DNA of 64,000 bases from Sipunculus nudus (taxonomy: Eukaryota; Annelida; Sipuncula; Golfingiida; Sipunculidae). This document shows positions 51,001 through 64,000 of this stretch, piece after piece (position 1 is the first letter of the stretch; each line of letters starts with the position of its first letter). The notes under the pieces were generated by a model. That model worked only from the letters and a program-made list of their open reading frames with translations. It was not told where the DNA came from and searched no databases. Position numbers and translations under genes: made by a program. The stretch covers positions 60,142,453 to 60,206,452 of the forward strand of contig CM049311.1 in assembly GCA_026874595.1 (NCBI GenBank), read 5' to 3'.

Positions 51001-52069
51001 CTACTGATACAAATTAGTGGATGCATTTAGAACAATTTGGCACCATTAAGCCATGTGGTACTTCATGCAAGGAAATATTTAATTGACCTACCCACCACAG
51101 CCCAAATGCTCCCCCCTTCTACCTTATCATTAAAATGAGCCCCCAAAACACTCCTACACATATGGACTATTGCCCATGGTAGCGAGAGCTGATTATAACA
51201 TAATAATGACGTCACAAAGGGCGATGGCGCATGACGTTGTATTGACTGACGTCATCAACTGGTATCACCTGACCATTGTTTACTATATCGCAGTCATATA
51301 TATGAACTGTGTTGCACTATATAATGGATTATTTTTTCAAATACAAATAATGTGCCAGGTAAAACATTATTATTCACTCGGTAGTCGGAGGAATGGCTCC
51401 CGCAACCTATAGCCTAGATACTTTTTATACTGTTTCATTCGTATAATAAAATATCCCAGAAACATGCGGACATTGGTACTGGTAGTATTTACAGACTACA
51501 CGTGTTCTCTTTGACAGAGCTGTGTCAAATTATGCTAAATTTTGTTTTTGTCAGATAATTGATGCTTTACAATGTTTAAGGTCACCTGATTGGGTGGTCG
51601 TTAGTCCCATGCTTATGTTTATTCATTGAATGAATATGCGATGAAGGTCGCATAGCGTTCATGGATAGGTCAATTCTCTTCCATGATGAATCAGACTAAT
51701 TTCAAGTGTTGGCAAGAGTCAGCACTGTCAGAGTTACTTGAGATTGACATTTGATGGTTAAATAAGTAAATATTCACTCTACCTGGCTGTCTTCAAGAGC
51801 GGATGCTTGGTCCCAACAAGCTTCCTCATGTGCATTGCAACGTTGGATATTTCATCACTCAGCAGACAGCGTAAACTCATGAAGGATGTGGGATAACCTA
51901 CGATTTTCTCTGCTTCTGACACTGCCTTTTTCCAGTCTGTCTTAGCTCCACTCCAGAATGGCACAGCTGACTGGTAGATTGCTGGGGCTGTGTATTTCTG
52001 CAGCAAAGCTTTGGATGCTGCAACAGCGGCTGATCTGCCAGCACCACACTTGCTTAGAACTGACTGCAT
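39089..52069 (-). CDS. PDSS2: Decaprenyl-diphosphate synthase subunit 2 (PDSS2), complete, six exons
   Basis: Non-catalytic partner of PDSS1 in the mitochondrial heterotetramer that makes the polyprenyl tail of coenzyme Q. Exons: 52069-51783, 49534-49400, 48680-48482, 47850-47599, 46129-45986, 39244-39089. All splice sites are GT-AG, all phases agree, and the total is 1173 bp (390 residues plus TGA at 39091-39089), close to the 399 residues of the human protein. Recognisable stretches: [61 protein letters not shown] (about 183-193), [13 protein letters not shown] and [15 protein letters not shown] near the C-terminus. The first 40 residues ([20 protein letters not shown]...) are Arg/Ser/Ala-rich without acids, fitting a mitochondrial presequence. 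As known for PDSS2, the first DDxxD site is missing: the equivalent segment (about 171-177) is SDGARHD. The last intron is 6.7 kb and holds a hAT-like element and tandem repeats. Confidence 0.96.
40125..42953. mobile_element. hAT-like non-autonomous DNA transposon in last PDSS2 intron
   Basis: Terminal inverted repeats AGAGGTGCCAAC (40125-40136) and GTTGGCACCTCT (42942-42953) resemble the CAGAGGTGCCAA ends common in hAT elements. The flanks GCATAACC (40117-40124) and GCATAACG (42954-42961) match at 7 of 8 positions, the 8-bp target duplication expected for hAT. Inside, no frame longer than about 95 codons exists, so it is a deletion derivative or a large MITE. Internal ends share 'ggaat' subrepeats (CAGGAATGGGAG on the left, ACGGAATGATTCCG on the right). 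Confidence 0.75.
43540..45620. repeat. About 180-bp tandem repeats in last PDSS2 intron
   Basis: Units contain TTTTCATGAAATTTTCTATG, GTAGGTCAAC, ACGCGAACTCGATCTGTAA and CCCACACACCAAAAATCAGG, at about 43730, 44850, 45030, 45210 and 45390. Between 44150 and 44650 two copies of another unit carry AGGTGGCGCCACCAAAATTG-like text, linking it to the 33-kb array. The right edge is TATGCCCCGGCCACTTTGTG followed by GCGGGGGCAT, a form I associate with bivalve repeats. Confidence 0.85.
49535..51782 (-). other. PDSS2 intron 1
   Basis: No repeat family recognised. Two perfect TGACGTCA palindromes (51207-51214 and 51247-51254) with a TGACGTTG half-match between them could bind CREB/ATF-type factors, but the same 8-mer occurs elsewhere in the window (for example near 10853 and 12315), so significance is weak. 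Confidence 0.45.
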
Positions 52070-52532
52070 TGTTTCTTATCTGAAAGGATCAATATCACTG
52101 CTGTGCATATTTACTGATTGTATCGATGATAGGTCTTTTTTTTGTATAATCGATTATACTGAATACATTTATGCATAAATGATCATTCAAAGAAGTCATA
52201 TTACTTGATAAAATATTCTTATTCTGTCAGAGATAAAAGAAAAGATTTCACAAAAAATAGCAAACAGCATTCAAACTTAACCTTGTGCAATGAACTAGTG
52301 TCAAAAAACCCAGCTATTACTTTGACCTCTTAGCAAGAAGTTATACTGAAATTACTTTGTCAATATTTTATGTATAATTCTATATATCATATTTCACAGT
52401 AAAATATAGAAAGTACAAATCCATCAACAACCAGTCACAGGTGAAAAAGGACACACCTTTGTCCCCTTGCAGAAACCCTATTTATTTTAGATATCTAGAT
52501 CCAGATGTATGTATACTACCAGATACATAGCA

Positions 52533-54920
<2,388 letters not shown>

Positions 54921-55129
54921 TATACATATTTTGAGTGTCTGTGCTGATCGGGGACTATACATTATATTTTCATGTGGATTTACCCTTAGCTGTTATTTAA
55001 GTATAAAATGGATTGACAGTCCAAATTTTTGGTAAATGGGTGCATAGTTTCCTGAACACAAGTAGGGTAAGAAATAAGCGGTTGGACCCTCCGAGTATCA
55101 GCAGTTTCTTTTTAAAGGGACATAATCAA

Positions 55130-55620
55130 GAGCAATATTATGCCTATTTTTCACACCATTAGTTAAGCTTTATACAAGTTTCTGAGCAAAAACATCCCAG
55201 CATGCAGTCTCTGTACCTCGCATATGGCTGTTTTACATCTTGTTAAGGCTCTGTGTGTTTGTAAACACAGTCCACCTTTGTCTGTTTACCATAACAAAGC
55301 CACATGACCAGAGGTCCGGTTCCGAGCCACAACGCATGATGTTTCAGCCAGCATGAACACGTATTACATTCTTAGGGCCAGGTCAGTCAGGGCATCTCAA
55401 TATTGGCTGGTGTAATCGCTCAGCAATGCACAGAGTCCTGCATGCTGTGTGTATGTTGACACCTGTGATCACGCCCATTCCACTATTTTTAACACTCATT
55501 TACAAGAGTAAGCAAACAGTTTAGGGCCATGTTACAAATTTACAGGTACCAATTTATTTTAAAGGAAAGCTCTAAGCTTTTTTCTTGTTAATACAACATG
55601 CTTTATAGGTGACTGGGCCC
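55130..55620 (+). repeat. Dispersed repeat, intact copy
   Basis: About 490 bp, related to 20150/21220. A further minus-orientation relative is recognisable at about 46870-47160 inside a PDSS2 intron (TGCTTACTCCTGTA, GGGGCATGATCACTGGTG, ACACAGCA). Non-coding. Confidence 0.7.
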
Positions 55621-57724
55621 GTTTAATCAGGTTTAAGGACTGAACCGTCTATCCTGTAGCCAGGTCTGCTGAGCATTTGCCGATTAACTGAAGGCAGGAA
55701 TTGACACAAAGTTGACCTGTGTATCTGAGACAAACTACAGCACCTAGACCTGAAGATTTTGCACCAAGACAGTCTCTGCTTAGTGGACATTATAATCTAT
55801 TTGTCCATGCATGGACCTTCATGTTAGCAGAACTGACCTCCAGCAGATAATATATCAAACAAATTGGACATTTTTGACAATTATTTTATTGAAAGATTGT
55901 TGTTACTGTACATCAACCCACTGTTGCATGGATTGTTATTGGTGGGCGTTATTCGGGTCTAAAACAGGCTAAAACCTCCAGTATATAATGATCATACAAA
56001 TGCCTTCAGAACTTCCTTTGGAGTAGTCCGCCACGTACGGACTCCATTTATCTGTGATATGGAGTCCGACCATCTGGCGGTGAGAGTTCACCCTGCCGTT
56101 CATTGAAGAGCCTGTAACATGAATTAGCACTGATTGTTGTGCGATAGAGAAACAATCTTGTATTTATATATAGAAATAAACTTTTTATGTATCAAATTAA
56201 ATCGATATATCACCTTTATGTGCGCCTGTAAATGTTTTTTTTTATCCTTTGAACTGCCGGGGTTCAGATGTTGCATGCCAACTGGACACCGCCGGAAAAG
56301 GAATCCCATGCAAATTAGGTGGGCAATCTATGCAAAAGATGAATTCAGGGGGGCTTTTCCCAGAAATGCCAGTGCCGTGCACTAGGATAGACCATAGTTT
56401 CATAAGCATCCTTCCCATCATACATCGCTTGTTGTCAATGATGCTAAATTCCTATTTGTTGTTCCAACCGGAAAGCGCCATCGGCCAGACGGAGACGATG
56501 CAATATCTGACTTCATCCAGAGTAAGTGCCCTTACTTTATTAATGCTGATCATCCAGCAAAAGTTTTGGTCTCAACGGAGTCTAAGCATCTGTAACAATT
56601 ATAATATGTGGGGTTTGTTTGGTGTCCTCACGCTTCACAAGGCATATACGTGTCTGAGGGTCTGTACGGATCCGTACAAACTTAGATAGTATAGACTCTC
56701 CCCGCCAGAGGCTGCAGCGCTTGTATTGTTTACTATATATGTCAGCCCTGCAAGACTTCAGCAACCTTTGGAGCTGATTTCGTGGATTCTCTGTTTACAT
56801 TGGAATTTACCTTGTTTTTGGCCAAATTATATTAGCCACAAATAATGATTCAAGTGACTGTGTTCAAAATGTGTTTAATAATTAACATGTAACACAATGG
56901 ACAAATATTTTAATTTTATATAAAGTAAAACTTAATAATAGAGAAAATTTTTATTTATACAAGTTTGACTGTGTACCATGAATTTTAAGTCATCAACTGA
57001 TCAGGGACACTGTCCATACAGCAATGATAAAACCACTTTGTAAGGTTGAATAATAGGTTGTCAATCATTTACTTAACTGTCATATACCTGTAGGCTGTAC
57101 TATCATTGTCCCAACAATACCCAAGTACTGTACCTTGGGGTAAAAACTATATGCCTATATAGGCTAGCTCCGGGGTGCAAACCATAATATCATATGCATG
57201 GCAGCACTTCAGCACCATCTCGCCAAACCTTTTTATGTTTCATGAGTGACGCTCACTGGCCAAGTTGATTCGGGTTAAATCTTACCTTTTACTTATAGAT
57301 GACCTCAACTAGAACTTAACTTCAAATACATGGTTCTTGAACTGCGAATATCGCCATATCTTGAAATATTGAAGTTTGTGAGCCATGAGACCACATGTCA
57401 TAACATTGCAAGCTGCACATGGGGCCTTCACCTTCAAGTGACAGGATAAACATTGATCACAGCGCCATCTGCCGAACATAAAACAAAGTAAAACAGGGTC
57501 TGTCAGATCAATCATGTAGCCCATACGTATACAAAACTACGTTTGTATGATTGTATTTCACACCATTCCCCAGCAGGGGACGCTTTCGTGAATAAAATCT
57601 GTTCTGTTTTGTAAAACTTGAAGGTTCAGATGGCATTCATGTTGCGCAGTTTACAAAACAATAAGTCACAAATTTTATTTATGGTCAGATTTGTTAAAGT
57701 ACAAACATTAGGCCAAACAAAATT
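55621..57724. other. No supported gene
   Basis: Includes a 146-codon plus frame (56249-56689) with mixed composition and no recognisable domain, and a Cys-containing minus frame at 57309-57524. Neither has convincing splice context. Treated as non-coding. Confidence 0.45.
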
Positions 57725-58033
57725 AAAGGTATGGTTCTCAGGCACCGCCCGCATCAATTTTAAACCCCCGCATCAAAAAATTTTATTTTGATTTTCAATA
57801 AAAACTTTCCAATTTTGAGCTGCTGCCGCTCCGACATTTCTTACAAGAAGATAAAACCATACAATTTCCTTTGTTTTGTAGTGCTTTTACTTATTTAGCA
57901 GAATAAATCTGTTATGTTCATGTTTTTCCCTTATCATTTGACATTTTTATCGAAACATACCAAAAAAATTAAAATAAAAAAAGCGCCCGCCCGCAGTGAT
58001 TTCTGAAAAAAAGTGCCTGAGAACCATACCTTT
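57725..58033. mobile_element. 309-bp MITE with perfect 21-bp inverted ends
   Basis: The left end AAAGGTATGGTTCTCAGG.. (57725-57745) is an exact reverse complement of the right end (58013-58033). Inner sequences are also related (CACCGCCCGC and GCGCCCGCCCGC). The centre is A+T-rich and non-coding. Flanks are TTAA-like on the left and T-rich on the right, so the target duplication is not certain. Confidence 0.85.
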
Positions 58034-61000
58034 TTTTTATTTTGGCCTTAGCTAAAGACTGTTATAAACATAATAATGGATGATATGTGATGACATTAAA
58101 ATACACCCTCAACTAAGTAGTAGGCCCTATATGGACGTAGAAGCATATATGTAGCTTACGTACATATTTATATACAAGTATTATAATACTTAAACACATT
58201 CTAACTCTTCCACAGATGCAATTATGATTATTAAAAATGACAGCAAGAAAACATGATAATGCAATGAAGATAAGATTAGAGCCCAAATCTATAACATGGA
58301 CCATGATATAGATTTAGGCCTATACTAAGTGTTAAAGATAAAAATTAAACTTGATGTGGTAACCATATATTCCACTCGAAACGCTCTATAAATATATCCT
58401 ATTACGATATATCTGACATCTATTAACTAAAGATAATCTTTTGAACCTTTTATAAAAAGAGGCAAAGAAAACGGCTAATCCCAACACAGAGGCTGTTCGT
58501 ATTGCTTATATTCACGTGTATATATTATAACATTTCATATAACATAATCCAAAATCATTCAACAAGGATATCTTGATAAAAGGCGTTTTCCAGCAATAGA
58601 CCTGGGAACCAGCCGTTGACCAGTAAATCGGCTGGTTAGAAGAAAAATGGCTGGCAATATATATAATAGTGTACAGAAGGTCATGCTTCATCCGCGAGTG
58701 TCTCTAAATAAATCAAAACATTTGGTAATAATCTGTCATTTGAGGAGGGAGAGAGGTGACATATAATCGTAAAAAATCAAACCCCAGCCAAAGAGTTTTT
58801 ATAATTGTGAATTCTTCTTGATGTAATGTGAACAGACCAACTCCCTGCCACAACCACGAAATCAGTGATTGCATTTGGCCAAGAGCTGAGATCGATATGT
58901 TTTTTTTTTCCTGCGCTGAACTTTTCCGGTCGCAATTGTATACTTAATTTGTCACGTGTCTTAATTGAAATAGGAATTTTGTCATTAATTTTCGCAGGTG
59001 TCAGCCTAAATCATTCCCGTGACCTCTGTGACCCTTGATATGTTCATGCGGCAACATATCTGTTAGTGGTTGAAGCAGCCGGTGTGTGTAGCTGTTTGAC
59101 ACTGATTTGATCTCGTGTTTTAACTTCAAATTGCAAACCAATCAGACTTACATAAAAGTTTAGTTTCCGCTCAAGGATTTCATGACATTTATCCATAGGC
59201 GCTCCCGCGAATCGCATTTGTAGCATGATTATAGTATGACGTAAAGCTATGAGCGGTCGCTGGCTGCCGACATCGTTTCACGGTTATACTTACACTAAAA
59301 TGGCTTATATTGGCTGGGAACAATGATAATAAAAATGCATGCATATTTTTTTCCATACATATAACAGCTTTTCCCTATGTTTTTCGTTCATTTAATCCTA
59401 AATGTTAACCGAGCAGTATATCATTTTTTTAAATATTGCACATCGACCTCAATAACCTTTAAATGGCCAAGCATCAGTATCTGACTGAATAAACTTTGGA
59501 ATTATCTGGATTTAGCATTTTTCTCTTCATTTCTGGGCAACCGGGGTTAGAAAAGCATCCTTGATCAAACAGGGAATATGCCAGTTACCCGGTCTGAAAA
59601 AAGGGGCTTGCGGGAACCTTGTTAACTGTCTTATATAATGACTTACAACTTTCACAAAATTAATCATGCATTACCATTGCGAAGCCATGCAGCTATATAG
59701 GTGAAATCTGCTGGAGACTGGTTCGTGTTAACATGTTACTGTAGTAACTATTTACAAGCTGAGGTATGCAAGCGAAGTATGCATCGAATCATCATATTTT
59801 CATGCCGTTTTAACTAAAGCAAATGCTTGGATTTTCGGTCCCTGTGATATAGCTAAAAAGTCTCACAGGTGGCCACCTTTCATGTAAAATTGCTGGTGAA
59901 AAGGAAGAAAAGTTTCACTCCATACTGGAAACTGCTTGTGGATATAATTGCACAGGTATTTATGAGTAACATAAAAGACTTAAAGTATCAATATCCTTCC
60001 ACTTAATGAATAATGTTATGGGAATGATAAGTTTAAACAAATATGTCCATCACAGTTCTGAAGGAGTTAATTGCCTTACTGTCTTTTCTTTCAAACTTGC
60101 ATGGTAATAGATATTTTATCGGGTATGATGGAAATGTTTTATTTTTCTGATGCCTGTGTTCCAGGGGATCACACATTTCCATTAATTAAGCCTTAACATT
60201 TTGGGATTAGAGAAAGAACCTAATAAAAGGTGTAGTGGGTGCCGCAGAAGTCATCATGTGCATGTATTATTTGGTTAAAAAGATAATTATATAAAGTATG
60301 TATGTAAAATACAGTAAACATCGAAGCTCAAATGAGTAAAAGAATGAATAGAGAATAAATCACCCATCATTTGGACAATACAGAAAGTTTAATCATCATT
60401 AGTCGCCATAAATGTAAACATAATTATTAATTTAATGCATTTATTTTTTCGACACAGTTCATCACAAGAACCATAAGTTTATTATAAGACAATAGCACAA
60501 CTGTCGGGGGGGGGGGGGGGTCAACTATTGCACGCTGGTTAGAAAAATAGAGTACCAAAATAATTTCCAGATAGGTCCGTTATAATTATGAATAAATTGT
60601 GAACCCATCCAGATATATGGCATATCGATAGGGAATTACGTTGGTAAAATGCATATTGTTTCATGTTTTTTACACCATGATGTCATGATAAACCACAATT
60701 GTCAAAAAGTATAAAATTTTAAAGCGCAGAAAATACAAAAACAGACTTATGTCGCCAAAAATATGGGTATGGTGACACATGATTTGCTTTGTTGTGCAGA
60801 TAACTCAATATATACACTGGAATATAAAATTTCTAACCATTTTTGAGAAGAAAAAAAGGGACCTATACCATACCATGTATATACAGTATTTTATTCTTTA
60901 AATGTTTTATGGTATTTGTCACCTGGCGGTCACCAGGGAGAGACTTGGGACAGGCGAAGGACAAGTGAGGTCGAGAGAGAGGACATGGAGGGGCTCCCAT

Positions 61001-61373
61001 GAGAGTGTGTTCAGTTCAGTAGATGACAGGAGAAGGCACAGAACTAGGATCTCGTCGATGTTTCAGCATGTGTGTGCGTGTGTGTGTAGGTGCGTGTGTC
61101 TGTGTTCAACCTGCTACTGTTCCAATGAACGACAGACAAGAGAGAGAAAAGGCTGAGTGCTCTACGTCTGTTCACGCAGACAACCGCTGATGCTCCATCA
61201 GGTAAAACATGCGTTAAAGCTGTCAAGTTGTCCGATCGCACAACACTGCATGAAACCCTGGGGCGAGAGAAATGCCTCAGTTAGCAGTCTATGTGGCTGA
61301 AGTTTCTCAATCTTAGGTCAACAATGGACCGAGCAAGTGTTAATACGTCTGTGGTTAGATGGATGTTACTTTG
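58034..61373. other. No supported gene
   Basis: Low-complexity A+T-rich sequence with a G homopolymer at 60506-60520 and GA/GT-rich text at 60940-61150. No repeat family or exon identified. Confidence 0.5.
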
Positions 61374-62499
61374 CAGGGGCGTAGCCAAGGGGGGGGGGGG
61401 GGGGGGCCGAGGGGGCCATGCCACCCCCCCCCCCCCCGCCCCGGTCGCATCCAGTACTCGCCGTCCTTTCGGAATTTTACATAATCTAATACAAATATAT
61501 ATATATATATATATATATGCATTAAATCAGTGGCGGATATATGCTATCAGTGGCGGATCCTTCGGCGCGCGGCCCCCCGTTGAGCTGCAAAATCTCTCTT
61601 TTTATCTTATTTCCGATTTTCGTGATTAATTTTCGTTTTTTTTATATTTCTTATTATTAATAGGCAAATAGACTTTATTTAAGTTATCTGCAGTTACAAT
61701 TACTTTCAAATTTATTAGTTGAGTATAAGGATATTTATGGACAGCTGCAGAACAACTGCAGATCGATCGAGCACCGGGCCCTGGTTGCGGTAGACCGTGA
61801 ACAATCTTACGGCTTCTCTGGTGATACCGGTACTCAAATTCGCGATCTGCGTTGAGCTCTTAGGAGTCCTGCGTGCTGTCGAGACCACGGAAACCGGTAA
61901 AATGCGAAGTTTTACATAATAATTCAGCTTATCAGTTATTTCACCACGAGCATTACATTTAAAAGATTATATTTTGATAGTTACAAACGTGATTGCGCTT
62001 TTGCGCTATTGACTCGTTTGAAAACGATTGAAATTTTATTTCCTAATGTTGAAGAAATATAATTATTAAATATTGAATCTCTCTACAGTTTGATTACATA
62101 ACGCAAAGACACAAGGGAAACGTTTTCAGGAACAGGAAATCCTCATTTTTTGTGAAAATTGGCTCAAAATGTCCTCTATACATTGTATATTAAAAAATTT
62201 CCCAATATGTGAGGGGAAACCCCCTCCCATACCTTCCCCATACATGTATCCGTAACTAGCCTTAAATATACCATGGTTCATAACTGAAAATAAATATATA
62301 TATATTTTCATATACTTCAATATATAAAGTATAGTAAAAATTATAATAGTAATAATAATATACATTTATTTACTTGTATATATAACCGTTTTCATATTAC
62401 CCATACATGCATATTAGCGCCCCCTCCCCCGTTTTCGAATTTCTTGATCCGCCACTGAGGATGGCCCCCTCCCCTCCCTCAATCCTGGCTACGCCCCTG
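61374..62499. mobile_element. CAGGGGCGTAGCC element interrupted by a second transposon
   Basis: Starts CAGGGGCGTAGCC (61374) and ends GGCTACGCCCCTG (62499); both flanks carry CTTTG. Its outer segments match those of the 400-bp element at 14701-15100 (poly-C after the left end, CGTCCT..CGGAATT, and CCCTC-ATCAATCCTGGCTACG on the right). The middle is occupied by a different element (61546-62457). No transposase frame. Confidence 0.8.
61546..62457. mobile_element. CAGTGGCGGATC element, nested copy
   Basis: Ends CAGTGGCGGATCC and GATCCGCCACTG. An extra CAGTGGCGGAT copy lies just outside at 61526. Sequence is homologous along its length to 30679-31661: both have a 'gtcgaccgtgaaaatctcacggctcctc'-like segment (around 30995 and 61790), a CACGAG.ATTACAT segment and a CAAA(A)TGTCCTCT.TACATT segment. 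No coding capacity seen. Confidence 0.75.
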
Positions 62500-64000
62500 C
62501 TTTGTGTCTTAATGTAGCCACGAACTGGACTGGGAATTCATTGACTGCCTGTATACCCCAGACAACAATGATTTGTGGACCATAGTGTCAGAGGCTCCGT
62601 GATTTCTCCTTACTGAATGGGAGGCTGAGATACCGAGATGAAATGATTTTTTTAATCTGGACTGTTTTCTGATAGCACCAGTCTATAAGAAAACCTCATC
62701 CCAATAATTATATATAAATTTCTGTATACGTACAGTGGAACCTCTCAGAAAGTCCACCTGTCTGATAAATCTGTTAAGACCACCCTTGAGTGAACCAAAA
62801 GCATTCACATTGGTTGGAATACGCTCCCGAGGCAGCGAAAATCTTGCACTTCTAAAGAAGCTACTGATTTTTCCGCTGCCTGCTTTGACCGTTTATGATG
62901 CACTTAAACACTAGGTGTGCACATGGGCCTGTCTGCTGAAAAAAAAACTGCTGATGCGACCAGCAGCCAACCAAATGCAAGTCAACAAACACTCGACAGG
63001 CATCAGGCTCCGCCCAGAAACCACGTTAGGGGCAATTCTCTTTGAGCCTGTGGCCTGTTCAAACGGGGCGATGAGCTGTCACTCAAAACGAAATGAACAA
63101 CATTGGCTTCGTGTATTCCTCGCTTGGCTGGTAAACCGTTTTGTCTTCCAGCACAGGGCCACATCTGATTGGACCAAAATACAGTGCTCCCCTCTGGTGT
63201 AGAGATTACGATATAGGTAGTTGGTATAGTGTAAACAGCGTATGGTTGGAACTGACCTAGCTAATAAGACTACCTATCAATTTAGAGCACTTTGCTCAGT
63301 CCCACAGGTGGTCATAATACACAGGTTTCTTATGATATCCCATAAAAATAGAATCAAAAGAAATTTTCTATTTCCGTTTTCTATGAATACGCAAGCAAAG
63401 GGTTTGCAGGAGTCCGGTTGAATCGCGTTTAAGTCATATTCCAAATGAAGCGATTTAGGATAATGATCCTCCAGTTTGGGAAACAATTAAGTTTTAATCA
63501 GAATTTTTCCCTGTTTTACTTTTTACAATAGCTATGAATTTTTTTTCAATATATTAGTCCTCTTGCTGGAGAGTCTAAAGGAATTTCGAGTCCCTGGAAC
63601 CATCTGGGATAATTAAGTGGTATTAATTAATTCACTAAAACGTGACTTGCTATTGCTGGGTGCTTAAAATAGCCTACTCTTTAAACATTTTAAATGTTCA
63701 AAACTGGAAAAAGGCATGTAAAAAATTACTGAAAGTTCAAAAGTATGGTCGTATACCATCAAAAAGAACACAGTAAATGAGGTTTAAAATATAGTACTCT
63801 TTATGGGGCCTAATGTGCATGAATTTAAAACAAGTTTTGGAATGACCTTATATTAAAGGAGTTTTGCCATGTAGGCTACCTTATATCTAAAGAATCACAC
63901 GATATTTCAGGACACATTGGGCAGATATAATTATCATTCAATTGTCAAGAAAGAAAGATATATTTACAATAAAAAAAGAGACCCGATTAGCCGTTAATTA
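62500..64000. other. No supported gene
   Basis: A somewhat more C+G-rich stretch at 62800-63190 contains a 95-codon plus frame without recognisable homology; it could be a promoter or untranslated exon of a gene beyond the window. The rest is A+T-rich. Confidence 0.4.

Noticed and set aside
56249-56689. 146-codon plus frame
   Set aside because: Longest unexplained frame, but no recognisable domain, ordinary intergenic composition and no supporting splice or promoter signals.
57309-57524. Minus frame with CDQCLSCHLKVKAPCAAC, resembling a zinc-finger spacing
   Set aside because: Single isolated short frame; no family pattern and no splice context, so chance is more likely.

Overview
The window is eukaryotic nuclear DNA: A+T-rich, intron-containing genes with GT-AG splice sites, long (AT)n microsatellites, and many short non-autonomous transposons. 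Several repeat families end in stretches such as 'GACGGACGGACAGACGG' or 'TATGCCCCGGCCACTTTG', and others carry 'GACCTTGACCTTTG'-like text. I associate these with mollusc, particularly bivalve, genomes. That taxonomic call is inference from style only.

Three genes can be assembled by hand. (1) Minus strand, 14161 to 481: fifteen exons of an NWD1-like STAND protein (DUF4062, then NACHT, then WD40). Every internal junction is phase-compatible, giving about 1330 codons; the 5' end lies upstream, and the 3' end is outside the window or at its very edge. (2) Plus strand, 22374 to 24333: the last four exons of an unrecognised single-pass membrane protein with a Pro/Thr-rich ectodomain stalk and a 240-residue cytoplasmic tail carrying an NPxY motif; its 5' exons were not found. 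(3) Minus strand, 52069 to 39089: a complete six-exon PDSS2 gene (decaprenyl-diphosphate synthase subunit 2, coenzyme Q biosynthesis), 390 codons. The three genes show no functional link.

The rest is introns and intergenic DNA full of repeats. The most notable items are: a 56-bp inverted repeat at 27.7-27.9 kb whose plus-strand right arm contains an intact candidate hammerhead ribozyme; a 2.28-kb foldback-type element with 265-bp inverted ends (52638-54920); a 2.83-kb hAT-like element with a near-perfect 8-bp target duplication inside the last PDSS2 intron; a transposon nested in another transposon (61374-62499); a 309-bp MITE with perfect 21-bp ends (57725-58033); and arrays sharing the palindrome GGTGGCGCCACC (33.2-36.9 kb and 44 kb). 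No rRNA, convincing tRNA, CRISPR array or autonomous transposase/reverse transcriptase gene was seen. Most other open frames are chance frames, many through (AT)n tracts.
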